Assembly (NCBI RefSeq): GCF_022524485.1
Contig: NZ_JAKXMK010000019.1
Coordinates: forward strand, 124,001-188,000
DNA length: 64,000 bases
From: Pseudonocardia alaniniphila
GTDB taxonomy: Bacteria; Actinomycetota; Actinomycetes; Mycobacteriales; Pseudonocardiaceae
Reading direction: 5' to 3'
Shown: positions 25,700-34,301 of the stretch, piece by piece
Layout: every line of letters starts with the position of its first letter
How positions within the stretch are numbered: the first letter of the stretch is position 1
Notes under the pieces: generated by a model
The model's database searches: none
Seen by the model: the letters and a program-made list of their open reading frames with translations, nothing else
Told to the model about the DNA's origin: nothing
Program-made: the position numbers and the translations under genes

Positions 25700-28039
25700 A
25701 TGCCACCGCAGCGGTCCCGGCGAGCGACAGAACCCGCAGGTGTGGGCTCGCGGCAGCACCCGCCCAGCAGGCCACCACTTCCCGACGCATTCGCCGACCA
25801 CCGCGTCCCCGGGCCGACGGACGTCATTCCCGTCGTCGGCGCTCCCGGCCGCGCACGCCCCGGCATCCGGTGGCCGCTCCCGTGGAGACCCCGTGGTGAG
25901 CGGGGAGGGACGCCGACGCCGTGGTGGCGCCGCCCGCGATACCTGCTGATCGGCGCGGCCGCCGCCGTGGTGCTCGGCCCGGCGCTCCTGCTCGCGATCG
26001 GGTTCATCGTGTTCTCGGTGCCGAACCCGGACGAGGCGGTGAACAACCAGGTCGCCACCGTGTCGTTCGTCGACGGAGAGCAACTCACCCGCCTCGTGCC
26101 GGAGGAGGGCAACCGCACGAAGGTCCCGATCGAGCAGGTACCGCTGCACGTCCGACACGCGGTGCTCTCCGCGGAGGACCGCTCCTTCTACTCCAACCCG
26201 GGCTTCGACGTCACCGGCATCCTGCGCGCGGTGTGGAACCAGCTGCGCGGCGGCGTCGGAGGTGGCTCGACCATCACCCAGCAGTTCGTGAAGAAGGCGC
26301 TGGTAGGAGACGAGCAGACGCTCTGGCGCAAGTACAAGGAGGTGATCCTCGCGATCAAGATCTCCCAGGAGCGCAGCAAGGACCAGATCCTCTCCGACTA
26401 CCTCAACACGATCTACTTCGGACGCGGCGCCTACGGCATCCAGTCGGCGGCGCAGTCCTACTTCGGCAAGAACGTGCAGGACCTGACGCCCAGCGAGGGA
26501 GCGCTGCTCGCCGCGGTGATCCAGTCCCCGTCGCGCTGGGATCCCGCGGTCAACCCCGAGCACTCGGTGGATCGCTGGAACTTCGTGCTCGACGGCATGG
26601 TCGCCGAGGGCTGGCTCGCACCGCCCGACCGGCAGGCCGCCCAGTTCCCGCACACCGTGCCCCGCAAGACGTCGTCGGGCGGCGTTCCGTCCGACAACCG
26701 GGGGCACATCGTGTCCGCGGTGAAGGCGGAGCTCGAGTCGTTGGGGATCTCCGACGAGGACCTCGCCCAGGAGGGCCTGCGCATCACGACGACGATCGAC
26801 GCACGACGCCAGGAGCAGGCCGTCACCGCCGCCCACGACGTGCTCAGCGGCCAACCCGTCAACCTGCGCAGCGCGATGGTGGCGATCGACCCGCAGACCG
26901 GCGGGGTGCTCGCCTACTACGGCGGCGACAACGGGCTCGGCCTGGACTACACGAAGGTCCGTCGCCTCGCCGGGTCGACGTTCAAACCGTTCGTGGTGCT
27001 CGCGGGCCTGCAGCGCGACCCGCCGGTCGGGCTGGGCGAGAAGTTCGACGGCAAGGAGCTGCCCGGGCTGCGCAACGCCGAGGGTGCCGACTGCGACCAG
27101 TGCGACCTCAAGCAGGCGATGACGGTGTCGAACAACGTCGTCTTCACGACCCTGGCGAAGCGCGTCGGTCCCGAGGCGGTTGCGGCCGCTGCCCGCTCTG
27201 CCGGCATCACCGCGCCCCTCGACGATCCGACCGAGGGCATCGCGCTGGGCAACAAGGAGGTCAGCCCGCTCGAGCTGGCCTCGGCGTACGCGACGGTCGC
27301 GGCCGGCGGGGTCTGGCGCCAGCCGCACCTCGTGACGTCGGTCGTCACCGCCGATGACCGTGTGCTCTACCAGGCCGCCACCGACGGGGAGCGGCGGTTC
27401 CCGGAGCGAGTGGCCCGCAACGTCGCCGAGTCGATGATGGACGTGGCAGCGCACGACGATCTGGCCCTCCCGGGCGGACGACCGGTGGCGGCGAAGACGG
27501 GCACCGTGCAGTCCCGGTTCGAGGGGCAGAACAACGATGCGTGGATGGCGGGCTTCACCCCGTCGATCGCCGCGGCGGTGTGGATGGGCACGGACATGAA
27601 CTCCCCCATCCGTACCGCGCGGGGCACGCCGATCGAGGGCGCGACGCTGCCGGGCGAGGTGTGGCACCAGTTCATGGCGGAGGCGCTGGACGACGAACCG
27701 GCGGAGCCGTTCGCCCCGTTCCGGCCCATCGGCGAGGCGCCCTCCACCGCGGAACCGGGCGCGGGGACGTCCACGCAGCCGACGCCGGAGGCCGGCGCGA
27801 CGCCGACACCCACCGGCGCCCCGTCGGGCACCGTCCCCGTCCCGCCCGGTGAGGAGGACGACTCTCCCGGTGAGGGTCTGTTCGGCGGTTCCGACCCCGC
27901 GCCGGATCCCGATCCTCGTGCCGCGTCGGACGCCACGAGCCCGCCACCGCGCGCGGGCTTGTTGTGGCAACGGGCGCCCGCGGAGTCCGGTACCGACCAG
28001 GACTGCTCGGCGTCCGCCTGCGACGAGAGCAGCCGTTAG
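25700..28039 (+). CDS. Bifunctional penicillin-binding protein (GT51 transglycosylase / transpeptidase)
   Basis: About 779 residues from ATG 25700; the frame is open to 25481 and the true start is uncertain because the cytoplasmic tail is Pro/Arg-rich. One membrane anchor (LLIGAAAAVVLGPALLLAIGFIVF) is followed by the GT51 domain (SAEDRSFYSNPGFD, GGGSTITQQFVKKAL) and the transpeptidase domain with all three motifs: STFK (in AGSTFKPF), SNN and KTGT. It polymerises and cross-links peptidoglycan at the outer face of the membrane. The C-terminal 115 residues are an acidic Pro/Thr-rich tail ending in a pair of cysteines (DCSASACDESSR), which is unusual. Confidence 0.92.
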   Translation: MPPQRSRRATEPAGVGSRQHPPSRPPLPDAFADHRVPGPTDVIPVVGAPGRARPGIRWPLPWRPRGERGGTPTPWWRRPRYLLIGAAAAVVLGPALLLAIGFIVFSVPNPDEAVNNQVATVSFVDGEQLTRLVPEEGNRTKVPIEQVPLHVRHAVLSAEDRSFYSNPGFDVTGILRAVWNQLRGGVGGGSTITQQFVKKALVGDEQTLWRKYKEVILAIKISQERSKDQILSDYLNTIYFGRGAYGIQSAAQSYFGKNVQDLTPSEGALLAAVIQSPSRWDPAVNPEHSVDRWNFVLDGMVAEGWLAPPDRQAAQFPHTVPRKTSSGGVPSDNRGHIVSAVKAELESLGISDEDLAQEGLRITTTIDARRQEQAVTAAHDVLSGQPVNLRSAMVAIDPQTGGVLAYYGGDNGLGLDYTKVRRLAGSTFKPFVVLAGLQRDPPVGLGEKFDGKELPGLRNAEGADCDQCDLKQAMTVSNNVVFTTLAKRVGPEAVAAAARSAGITAPLDDPTEGIALGNKEVSPLELASAYATVAAGGVWRQPHLVTSVVTADDRVLYQAATDGERRFPERVARNVAESMMDVAAHDDLALPGGRPVAAKTGTVQSRFEGQNNDAWMAGFTPSIAAAVWMGTDMNSPIRTARGTPIEGATLPGEVWHQFMAEALDDEPAEPFAPFRPIGEAPSTAEPGAGTSTQPTPEAGATPTPTGAPSGTVPVPPGEEDDSPGEGLFGGSDPAPDPDPRAASDATSPPPRAGLLWQRAPAESGTDQDCSASACDESSR

Positions 28040-28046
28040 GCCTAAC
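28035..28046. promoter_or_regulatory. 12-bp palindrome GTTAGGCCTAAC
   Basis: This perfect palindrome contains the stop codon of the penicillin-binding protein gene and ends 9 bases before the next start codon. It is AT-richer than its surroundings and may be an operator or promoter element for the small gene at 28056. Confidence 0.3.
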
Positions 28047-28055
28047 CTTGACGCT

Positions 28056-28292
28056 GTGGCCGCGGGGGGTGGCGAGCGCACGTTCGAGGTGCTGACCTGG
28101 CTCTCCGAGCGGGGCATGGTGCTGTACGTACCTGAGATCGAGGCATCAACGACCGTGCCCGCGATGCCCGACGCCGACGTCGCCGTCCGGTCGCTCATCG
28201 CCGACCTGACCGGGCTCGACCCGTCCGCCATCCGGTGCGACATCCGACCGGGGCGCCCCCGCGGGTACAGCGGCCCGGCGTCGTTCGGCTGA
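28056..28292 (+). CDS. Small hypothetical protein
   Basis: 78 residues from GTG at 28056. I do not recognise it. It has a central predicted helix-strand pattern (FEVLTWLSERGMVLYVPEIEAST) and an acidic-Leu segment (VAVRSLIADLTGLDPSAIRCDIRPG). No signal peptide or membrane segment is visible. It lies just after the penicillin-binding protein gene on the same strand. Codon third positions look coding. Confidence 0.5.
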   Translation: MAAGGGERTFEVLTWLSERGMVLYVPEIEASTTVPAMPDADVAVRSLIADLTGLDPSAIRCDIRPGRPRGYSGPASFG

Positions 28293-28353
28293 GCCGCCCA
28301 CTGCCCGTCCCGATCACGATGTTCGACGGCGCCTGACGACGTACTGTCGCGGC

Positions 28354-29508
28354 ATGGTGCTGGCAGCGACCGACGCGACCCGAGACGTCGCGGACCGGAT
28401 GGCCGAGGCGGCGGGCGAGTGGCTGGAGTCCCTCGACGCGGAACAGCGGGAGGTGGGTTGCGGCGCCACGCCGGGCGCGGACGACCCGTCCGACGCCGAA
28501 CGGCTCCGCTGGTTCTACACGCCGACCGACCACGGCGGTCTCACGCTCCACCAGCAACGCCCCGCTCAGCAGCGGCTCGCGATGCGGCTGGTCACCACGG
28601 GCCTGTCCACCGCCGGCTACGTCACGGCGGCCACGGTGATGGGCCTGGAGAACGTGCTCGACCACGTCGAGGGCTTCACCGCGACGTTCGGCAGGGAGCG
28701 TGGCCGCGACCCGGGCATGTACTACCTGCGGGTGTTCGGGGAGCCCGGCGGGGCGGCGCCGTGGGGATGGCGGTTCGGCGGCCACCACGTGTCGCTCAAC
28801 AACCTGGTCGTCGACGGGCGCGTCGCGGCGACCACGCCGTGCTTCCTGGGCGCCGACCCTGCCACATCGGCGCTGCTCGGCGGGGCGACGCTGCGCCCTC
28901 TCGGGGCACCGGAGGATCTCGCACGCGAGCTCGTGCGCTCACTGCGGCCCGAGCTCGCCGAGCGCGCGCTGCTGCTCCCCCACGCCCCCACCGACATCGT
29001 CGGGGCCAACCGGTCCCGCATCGGCGAGGGCGACGAGGCCAAGCCGCTCGTCGACGTGTGGCGGGGCCGCTTCCCCGACCCGCAGCAGCAGGAGAACCTG
29101 CGCCGACGCAGCGCCCAGTCCGAAACCGAATCGGGCGTCGACCGCGACGGCCACCGGGCACTGGCGCTGACCAGCACCCCGAAGGGTGTGCCCGCCTCCG
29201 AGCTCGACGCCGGGCAGCGGGAGCTCCTGCTGCAGCTGCTCGGCACCTACCTCGGCCGCGTACCGGACGAGATCTCCCCGCTCCCGAACTACCGCGAAGC
29301 CGCGGCGCTCGACGAGGTGCATCTCGCCTGGGCCGGTTCCATGAATCACGGCGAACCGCACTACTACCGGCTGCAGGGCCCGCGGCTGCTGACGGAGTGG
29401 GACAACACGCAGCGCCAGGTCAACCACGCCCACTCGGTGTGGCGCGACCCGGAGTCCGACTTCGGCCTCGACGTGCTCGCGGCGCACCGATCGGCCCACC
29501 ACCACTGA
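28354..29508 (+). CDS. DUF3500-family protein
   Basis: 384 residues. It matches the DUF3500 family by layout: WFYTPTDHGGLTLHQQRPAQQRLAM near residue 50, MYYLRVFGEPGGAAPWGWRFGGHHVSLNN in the middle and AWAGSMNHGEPHYYRLQGPRLLTEWDNTQ near the end, with many conserved His residues. Function is unknown for the family. Unlike some members, no signal peptide is visible. It ends 38 bases before a convergent kinase gene. Confidence 0.82.
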   Translation: MVLAATDATRDVADRMAEAAGEWLESLDAEQREVGCGATPGADDPSDAERLRWFYTPTDHGGLTLHQQRPAQQRLAMRLVTTGLSTAGYVTAATVMGLENVLDHVEGFTATFGRERGRDPGMYYLRVFGEPGGAAPWGWRFGGHHVSLNNLVVDGRVAATTPCFLGADPATSALLGGATLRPLGAPEDLARELVRSLRPELAERALLLPHAPTDIVGANRSRIGEGDEAKPLVDVWRGRFPDPQQQENLRRRSAQSETESGVDRDGHRALALTSTPKGVPASELDAGQRELLLQLLGTYLGRVPDEISPLPNYREAAALDEVHLAWAGSMNHGEPHYYRLQGPRLLTEWDNTQRQVNHAHSVWRDPESDFGLDVLAAHRSAHHH

Positions 29509-29546
29509 GGCCGCCGACAGGGAGGCGCCGGGCCCCGGCAAGCGGC

Positions 29547-30209
29547 TCAGCTGACCGCGGGCAGCGACTCCAGCACCGTGGCCGGCACGATCAGGTCGGC
29601 CCGGTGCCTGGTGGCCTCCACGAGCACGGCGTTCGGCTCGTCCACGGCGGCCACCCACGCCGCGGCGCGGGCGGGTTCCTTCCCGAACGCGACGTGGCGG
29701 GCGGTGAGCTGCGCGAGCCGGACGTCCGGGCGCGGGTCGCAGAACCACACCTCGTCGAGCTCGGGACGGACCTGGGCCCACTGCCCCTGATCGAGCAGCA
29801 GATAGTTGCCCTCGGTCAGCACCAGCCGTGCCGTGCCGGGCACGGCGATGGCGGCGGCGAGGGGTTGTTCGAGGTCGCGCTCGAACGCGGGCGCGTAGAT
29901 CACGTCCTCCGCGGGGGCGCCGGTCTCGTCCAGGGCGCGCAGCCTGCGCAGCAGCGCGACGTAGCCGCCGACGTCGAAGGTGTCGGGTGCCCCTTTGGCG
30001 TCGCGGCGCCCGATCGACTCGAGCGCCACGTCGGCGAGGTGGAACCCGTCCATCGGGACGTGGTCCACGGAGTGACCGGGCAATCGCGCCAGCAGCGCTG
30101 CCACGAGGGTGGACTTGCCGGCACCCGGGCTCCCGGTGATGCCGAGGATCGCGCGCCGGGGTCCGGCGGCGAGCGCGGCGGCCCGCCGGACGAGGTCGTC
30201 GAGGATCAT
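29547..30209 (-). CDS. P-loop nucleoside/sugar kinase family protein (uridine-kinase-like)
   Basis: 220 residues. Walker A is GITGSPGAGKST at residues 23-34; VPMDGFHLADV is the lid/substrate region typical of the uridine kinase/pantothenate kinase-like group, and VLTEGNYLLLDQGQW is the Walker B region. The family phosphorylates nucleosides, pantothenate or fructose; the substrate here is not clear. Its ATG overlaps the stop of the SpoIIE phosphatase gene (ATGA), so the two are translated together. Confidence 0.85.
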   Translation of the reverse strand: MILDDLVRRAAALAAGPRRAILGITGSPGAGKSTLVAALLARLPGHSVDHVPMDGFHLADVALESIGRRDAKGAPDTFDVGGYVALLRRLRALDETGAPAEDVIYAPAFERDLEQPLAAAIAVPGTARLVLTEGNYLLLDQGQWAQVRPELDEVWFCDPRPDVRLAQLTARHVAFGKEPARAAAWVAAVDEPNAVLVEATRHRADLIVPATVLESLPAVS

Positions 30210-32620
30210 CCGGACTCCGCCACCCGCAGCGCGAGCACCGCGATGTCGTCACCGGTGTCGGCGATGGTGCCCCGCACGAGGTGGTCGCAGAACTCCGGAA
30301 GCGGCAGGGGGACGCCGCGGCGCACGAGGTCGAGCAGAGCGCTGCCCGCCGCGTCGGCGTGGTCGCGACGCCGCTCGAACAGCCCGTCGGTGTAGAGCAG
30401 CAGCGTCGACCCCGGCGGGATCTCGGCGACGCCATCGTGGCGGCGCGTGCCGGGATAGAGCCCGAGCACGAGGTCGACGCGGCTGGTGAGCAGCCGCGCC
30501 TGCCCGTCCGGGCCGACGAGGATCGGTGCGGGGTGGCCCGCATTGGACCAGCGGAACACGGCGCGCCCCCCGGAGATGCCGAGCCGTCCGTAGACGAGCG
30601 TGGTGAACCGGGTGACCTCCAGCCCGGAGAGCACCCGGTCGAGCCGGGCGAGCACCACGGACGGCGCGGCATGGCTGTCGTGGGCGAGTCCCCGGAGCAT
30701 GCTGCGCAGCTGGCCCATCGTGACCGCGGCGGGCAGGTCGTGGCCCTCGACGTCGCCGACACCGACCGCGAGGTCGCCCCCCGGCAGCGTGAACGCGTCG
30801 TACCAGTCGCCACCGACCTGCAGCTGCGCCGCTGCGGGACGGTAGCGGGCCTCGATCTCGACACCGGGATAGCGCGGGGGCTCGGTGAGCATCGCCTTCT
30901 GCAGCGCCAGCGACACCTCGCGGCTCTGCTGGAACGCCATCGCGTTCTCCACGGCGGCCGACGCGCGCGACGCGAGCTCCCGGACGAGTGCAAGGTCGTC
31001 CGCTGTGTAGGGCGACCGGTCGCCCCCTGCGAGGAACATCAGAGCCGCCACGACGGCGCCGCCGGAGAACACCGGCGCGATCAGCAGGGAGTTGATCGCG
31101 ACGTCGCTCCCCCACTGGAGCTGTTCCTGCGGGACCCGCCACTGTCCCGACGTGTCGGGCACCGTGGCCAAGCTGGGCGAACCGGAACGGACGCAGCGGA
31201 CGAGCGGGTGCTCCGGGGGGAAGGTGAAGCGTTCGGCGCTGGCCGGGATGGGGGGAACCCCGGCGGCCATGCGGGTGACCGCCCTGCGCCCGGAGAGCGG
31301 CCCCTCGGCCGGCGTCCCGTCGGCGACCTGCCCCTGGGGCGGCAACGGGTCGGGGTCGAGCAGGAACACCCGGCAGACATCGGCGAACTGCGGGACCGTC
31401 GCTTCGGCCAGCGCCACCAGCTCCCCCTCGGGATCGAGTGCGGCGTTCATCGCGTGCGTCGCCTCCGCCAGCACGCACAGCCGCTCGCGGATGCGCATCT
31501 GGTCGTCGACATCGGTCTCGGTGCCCACCCATTCGACGACCCGGCCCGCCGAGTGCACGGGGACGGCGCGCATGCGGAACCAGCGATAGCCACCGCCGGC
31601 CGTCCGCAGCCGATAGGTGCGGATGAAGACGATGGCGGGTTCGGCCACGGCGGCCGCCCGCCACGCCGCTTCGAGCTCGTGGCGGTGCCTGCGGTGGACG
31701 GCGTCGAGGAACCCCCACCCTCTGTGCTCCGCCTCCGTCTGGCCCGTGATCGTGCGCAGCCCGGGAGCGTCACGCCGGGCGCTGCCGTCGGCCTCGCGGA
31801 TCCAGACCGCAGCGCTCGTGGCCTCCACGAGGCTCTGGTAGCGGTTGAGCGCATGCTCGCGCTCCGCGGCCGACTCCTGCAACGCGCGGCGGGTGCGTTC
31901 GGCTGCGGTGACCTCCTCCATCACCACACCGACCCCGCAGACCGCTCCGTCGGCTATCCGCACCGGGTAGTAGTGCACCCGCCACTCCTGGAACGGCCCC
32001 CGTCCGTGCCACAACCGGCCCACCACGGGAACGGCGGACCGCGGCCGCCCGTCGGCGAGCACCGCCCGCAGCCCCTCCGCGAACGTGGCGCCGACGGGCC
32101 CGTGCACCTCCGCCGGCGTGCGGCCCACCCGATCCTCGGCACTGCCGCCGACGGTCTCGAAGACCACACCGTTCATGCGCCGGTACCGCAGTTCGGTGTC
32201 GAAGTACGCGAGACCGACGGGTGCGGTCTCCCAGAGGGCGTCGAGCAGCGCGAACGCCTCGTCCGACGCCTCCTTGTCGCCGACGTCGTGCAGCACGCCG
32301 AGCGTGGTGGATCCGGGACCGGGCGCGACACGGAAGTGGAGCCGGCCGCCACTCCCGCCCCCGGCCGTCAGCTTCCCGCTCACGGTGGCACCGGATCGGA
32401 TCTCCTCGACGATCCGGGCGGCGGTGTACGCGTCGAACATCATCGAGGTCTGATCGGCGAGACCGTGGGAGATCACGGACCGTCCCACCATCTCGCCGGC
32501 GGGCCGGCCGGTGAGGCGCTCCGCGGCCGGGTTCCACAGCGCCACGCGGCCGTCGTCGTCGAGAACGAAGACGCCGACGGGGAGCAGTCCGACCAGCTCT
32601 GCGAGGAGGTCGTCCGGCAC
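30206..32620 (-). CDS. PAS/GAF-domain PP2C (SpoIIE/RsbU-like) phosphatase
   Basis: 804 residues from GTG at 32620, which has GGAG just before it. Three PAS domains (roughly 5-105, 120-245, 260-385; for example VLDDDGRVALWNPAAERLTGR and VGLAYFDTELRYRRMN) are followed by a GAF domain (about 395-560) and a SpoIIE-type PP2C phosphatase (about 570-800). Metal-binding residues are in GGDWYDAF, VGDVEGHDLPAAVTMGQLR, LYTDGLFERR and GDDIAVLALRV. It should dephosphorylate an anti-anti-sigma factor in response to a signal sensed by PAS/GAF; its partner is not in the window. It is coupled to the kinase downstream. Confidence 0.92.
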   Translation of the reverse strand: MPDDLLAELVGLLPVGVFVLDDDGRVALWNPAAERLTGRPAGEMVGRSVISHGLADQTSMMFDAYTAARIVEEIRSGATVSGKLTAGGGSGGRLHFRVAPGPGSTTLGVLHDVGDKEASDEAFALLDALWETAPVGLAYFDTELRYRRMNGVVFETVGGSAEDRVGRTPAEVHGPVGATFAEGLRAVLADGRPRSAVPVVGRLWHGRGPFQEWRVHYYPVRIADGAVCGVGVVMEEVTAAERTRRALQESAAEREHALNRYQSLVEATSAAVWIREADGSARRDAPGLRTITGQTEAEHRGWGFLDAVHRRHRHELEAAWRAAAVAEPAIVFIRTYRLRTAGGGYRWFRMRAVPVHSAGRVVEWVGTETDVDDQMRIRERLCVLAEATHAMNAALDPEGELVALAEATVPQFADVCRVFLLDPDPLPPQGQVADGTPAEGPLSGRRAVTRMAAGVPPIPASAERFTFPPEHPLVRCVRSGSPSLATVPDTSGQWRVPQEQLQWGSDVAINSLLIAPVFSGGAVVAALMFLAGGDRSPYTADDLALVRELASRASAAVENAMAFQQSREVSLALQKAMLTEPPRYPGVEIEARYRPAAAQLQVGGDWYDAFTLPGGDLAVGVGDVEGHDLPAAVTMGQLRSMLRGLAHDSHAAPSVVLARLDRVLSGLEVTRFTTLVYGRLGISGGRAVFRWSNAGHPAPILVGPDGQARLLTSRVDLVLGLYPGTRRHDGVAEIPPGSTLLLYTDGLFERRRDHADAAGSALLDLVRRGVPLPLPEFCDHLVRGTIADTGDDIAVLALRVAESG

Positions 32621-32731
32621 GGTTCTCCAGCGTAGGTCCCGCTCCTGCCCCGCTCCACGCCGCCACGAACAGGGCAAACAGTTCCCATTCGTTCAAGCCA
32701 CGCCCCGCGGACCGGGCCTACTGTCCGCTTC

Positions 32732-33130
32732 ATGAGCGTTCACCCCACTCTTCGTTACGACGACCCGCGTGCCGCGATCGCATTCCTGACGCGCGCGCTC
32801 GGCCTCGTCGAGCAGCAGGTGTACACCGACGACAAGGGCGCCGTCGCGCACGCGGAACTGAGCTTCGGCGACGGGGTCGTCATGCTCGGCACGCGGGCGG
32901 GCGGTGACGACCGGTTCGACACCGGCCGCGCGGTGATCTACCTCGTCGCCGACGGCGCCGACGCCGTGGACGCCCATCACGACCGGGCCGTCGCCGCCGG
33001 GGCCGAGGTGGTGCTGCAGCTCACCGACCAGCCCTACGGCTCCCGGGAGTTCGCGGTGCTCGACCCGGAGGGCAACGTCTGGACGATGGGCAGCTACCGC
33101 CCCGTGATCAAGCCGGCGGCGCGCGGATGA
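32732..33130 (+). CDS. VOC-family (glyoxalase-like) protein
   Basis: 132 residues, one VOC unit pair: HPTLRYDDPRAAIAFLTRALGL, then HAELSFGDGVVMLGTR, VAAGAEVVLQLTDQPYGSREFAVLDPEGNVWTMG. This is the PhnB/glyoxalase-resistance-protein type, with Tyr and Glu near the metal site. Function unknown. The stop overlaps the ATG of the YjbR remnant (ATGA). Confidence 0.88.
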   Translation: MSVHPTLRYDDPRAAIAFLTRALGLVEQQVYTDDKGAVAHAELSFGDGVVMLGTRAGGDDRFDTGRAVIYLVADGADAVDAHHDRAVAAGAEVVLQLTDQPYGSREFAVLDPEGNVWTMGSYRPVIKPAARG

Positions 33131-33509
33131 CCGACCCGCTCCACCGCCCCTGCGGGCCCTGTGCCTGGCGCTGCCCGAGGTGACCGAGAAGGTCAGCGCT
33201 GATGTTCGCTCCGCAAGCTCCGCTCAGCACGGCGAGCCCACCTGGTTCATCCGCAGGACGTTCGTGATGTATGCCGACCGGCACCACGACGACCGGGTCG
33301 CGTTCTGGTGCGCGGCGCCGGCGGGCGCGCAGGAGGAACTCGTCTCCACGGCCCCCACCCGGTTCTTCCGGCCGCCCTACGTCGGTGGCCGCGGCTGGCT
33401 GGGGGTCTACCTCGACGTCGACGACGTGGACTGGGACGAGATCGGCGAGATCGTCCTGGACGCCTACCGGGTCATCGCCCCGCGGAAGCTCACGGCGCTC
33501 CTCGACTAG
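33127..33509 (+). pseudogene. MmcQ/YjbR-family gene, apparently frameshifted
   Basis: The ATG at 33127 overlaps the VOC stop (ATGA) as in a normal operon, but that frame ends after 18 codons. The family sequence LRALCLALPEVTEK appears in another frame from about 33148, which fits a loss of one base near 33148. The family body continues to 33509: HGEPTWFIRRTFVMYADRHHDDRVAFWCAAPAG, FFRPPYVGGRGWLGVYLD. Eleven extra codons (SADVRSASSAQ) lie between LPEVTEKV and HGEPTW and come from a REP-like sequence. A shortened product could start at GTG 33180. A sequencing error is possible. Confidence 0.6.
33199..33231. repeat. REP-like insertion in the YjbR gene
   Basis: The segment GCTGATGTTCGCTCCGCAAG followed by CTCCGCTCAGC has inverted ends (GCTGA/TCAGC) and the TCGCTCCGC...CTCCGCTC pattern also seen at 48859. 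It adds about 11 in-frame codons not expected in the family. Confidence 0.5.
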
Positions 33510-33518
33510 GGTCAGCGG

Positions 33519-34283
33519 GTGCCGGATCTCCCGAGCGTCGAGTTGCCCGGTGGACGGATCGAGTACGACGACGTGCCGGCCGATACCGCCGGTGGCGAGC
33601 TCGCACCCTTGTTGTTCCTCCACGAGGGCCTCGGATCGGTAGGGCTGTGGCGCGGTTTCCACCAACGCATCGCGGCCGCCACCGGCCGCCGGGCGCTGGC
33701 CTACTCCCGCTTCGGACACGGGTACTCTGACCTGCCACGGGAGAAACGCACGCCGCGGTTCATGCACGACGAGGCCGCCACCGTCGTCCCGGCGCTGTGC
33801 TCCGCGCTCGGGCTGGAGCGCCCGGTGCTGGTCGGGCACAGCGACGGTGCGTCGATCGCGCTGCTGGCCGGGAGCGACGCCACCGGCGTGGTCGTGCTGG
33901 CTCCCCATGCGTTCGTGGAGGACGTGGGTCTCGTCGGGATCGAGCAGGCCCGCCGCGACTACACCGAGGGCGACCTGCGCACCCGCATGGCCCGCCACCA
34001 CCGCGACCCCGACGTCACGTTCTGGAACTGGAACGACGTCTGGCTCGATGACGCGTTCCGCGACTGGGACATCCGGCCCGAGCTGTCCGCGATCAGCTGT
34101 CCGGTGCTCGCGATCCAGGGCACGGCCGACCCCTACGGCACCGTGGCCCACGTCGAGGCGGTGCGCGACACGGCTACCGGTCCGGTCGAGCTGCTGGTAC
34201 TCGACTGCGGCCACGCGCCCCACCTGGAACAACCGGATGCCACCCACCGGGCGGTCACCGACTTCCTGCACCGGCTCCCGTAG
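33519..34283 (+). CDS. Alpha/beta-hydrolase
   Basis: 254 residues from GTG at 33519. The fold markers are LLFLHEGLGSVGLWRGFHQ, the nucleophile elbow GHSDGAS (Ser), an Asp in QGTADPYG and the His in DCGHAPHLEQP, so the catalytic triad is intact. YSRFGHGYSD and FMHDEAATVVPALC match the fluoroacetate/homoserine-acetyltransferase-like esterase group. Substrate unknown. It is 9 bases after the YjbR remnant on the same strand. Confidence 0.9.
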   Translation: MPDLPSVELPGGRIEYDDVPADTAGGELAPLLFLHEGLGSVGLWRGFHQRIAAATGRRALAYSRFGHGYSDLPREKRTPRFMHDEAATVVPALCSALGLERPVLVGHSDGASIALLAGSDATGVVVLAPHAFVEDVGLVGIEQARRDYTEGDLRTRMARHHRDPDVTFWNWNDVWLDDAFRDWDIRPELSAISCPVLAIQGTADPYGTVAHVEAVRDTATGPVELLVLDCGHAPHLEQPDATHRAVTDFLHRLP

Positions 34284-34301
34284 TGAGGCGTCCCGGTCGC
34301 G

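Noticed and set aside
25514..28243. 909-codon minus-strand frame
   Set aside because: Antisense to the penicillin-binding protein, which has all catalytic motifs on the plus strand.
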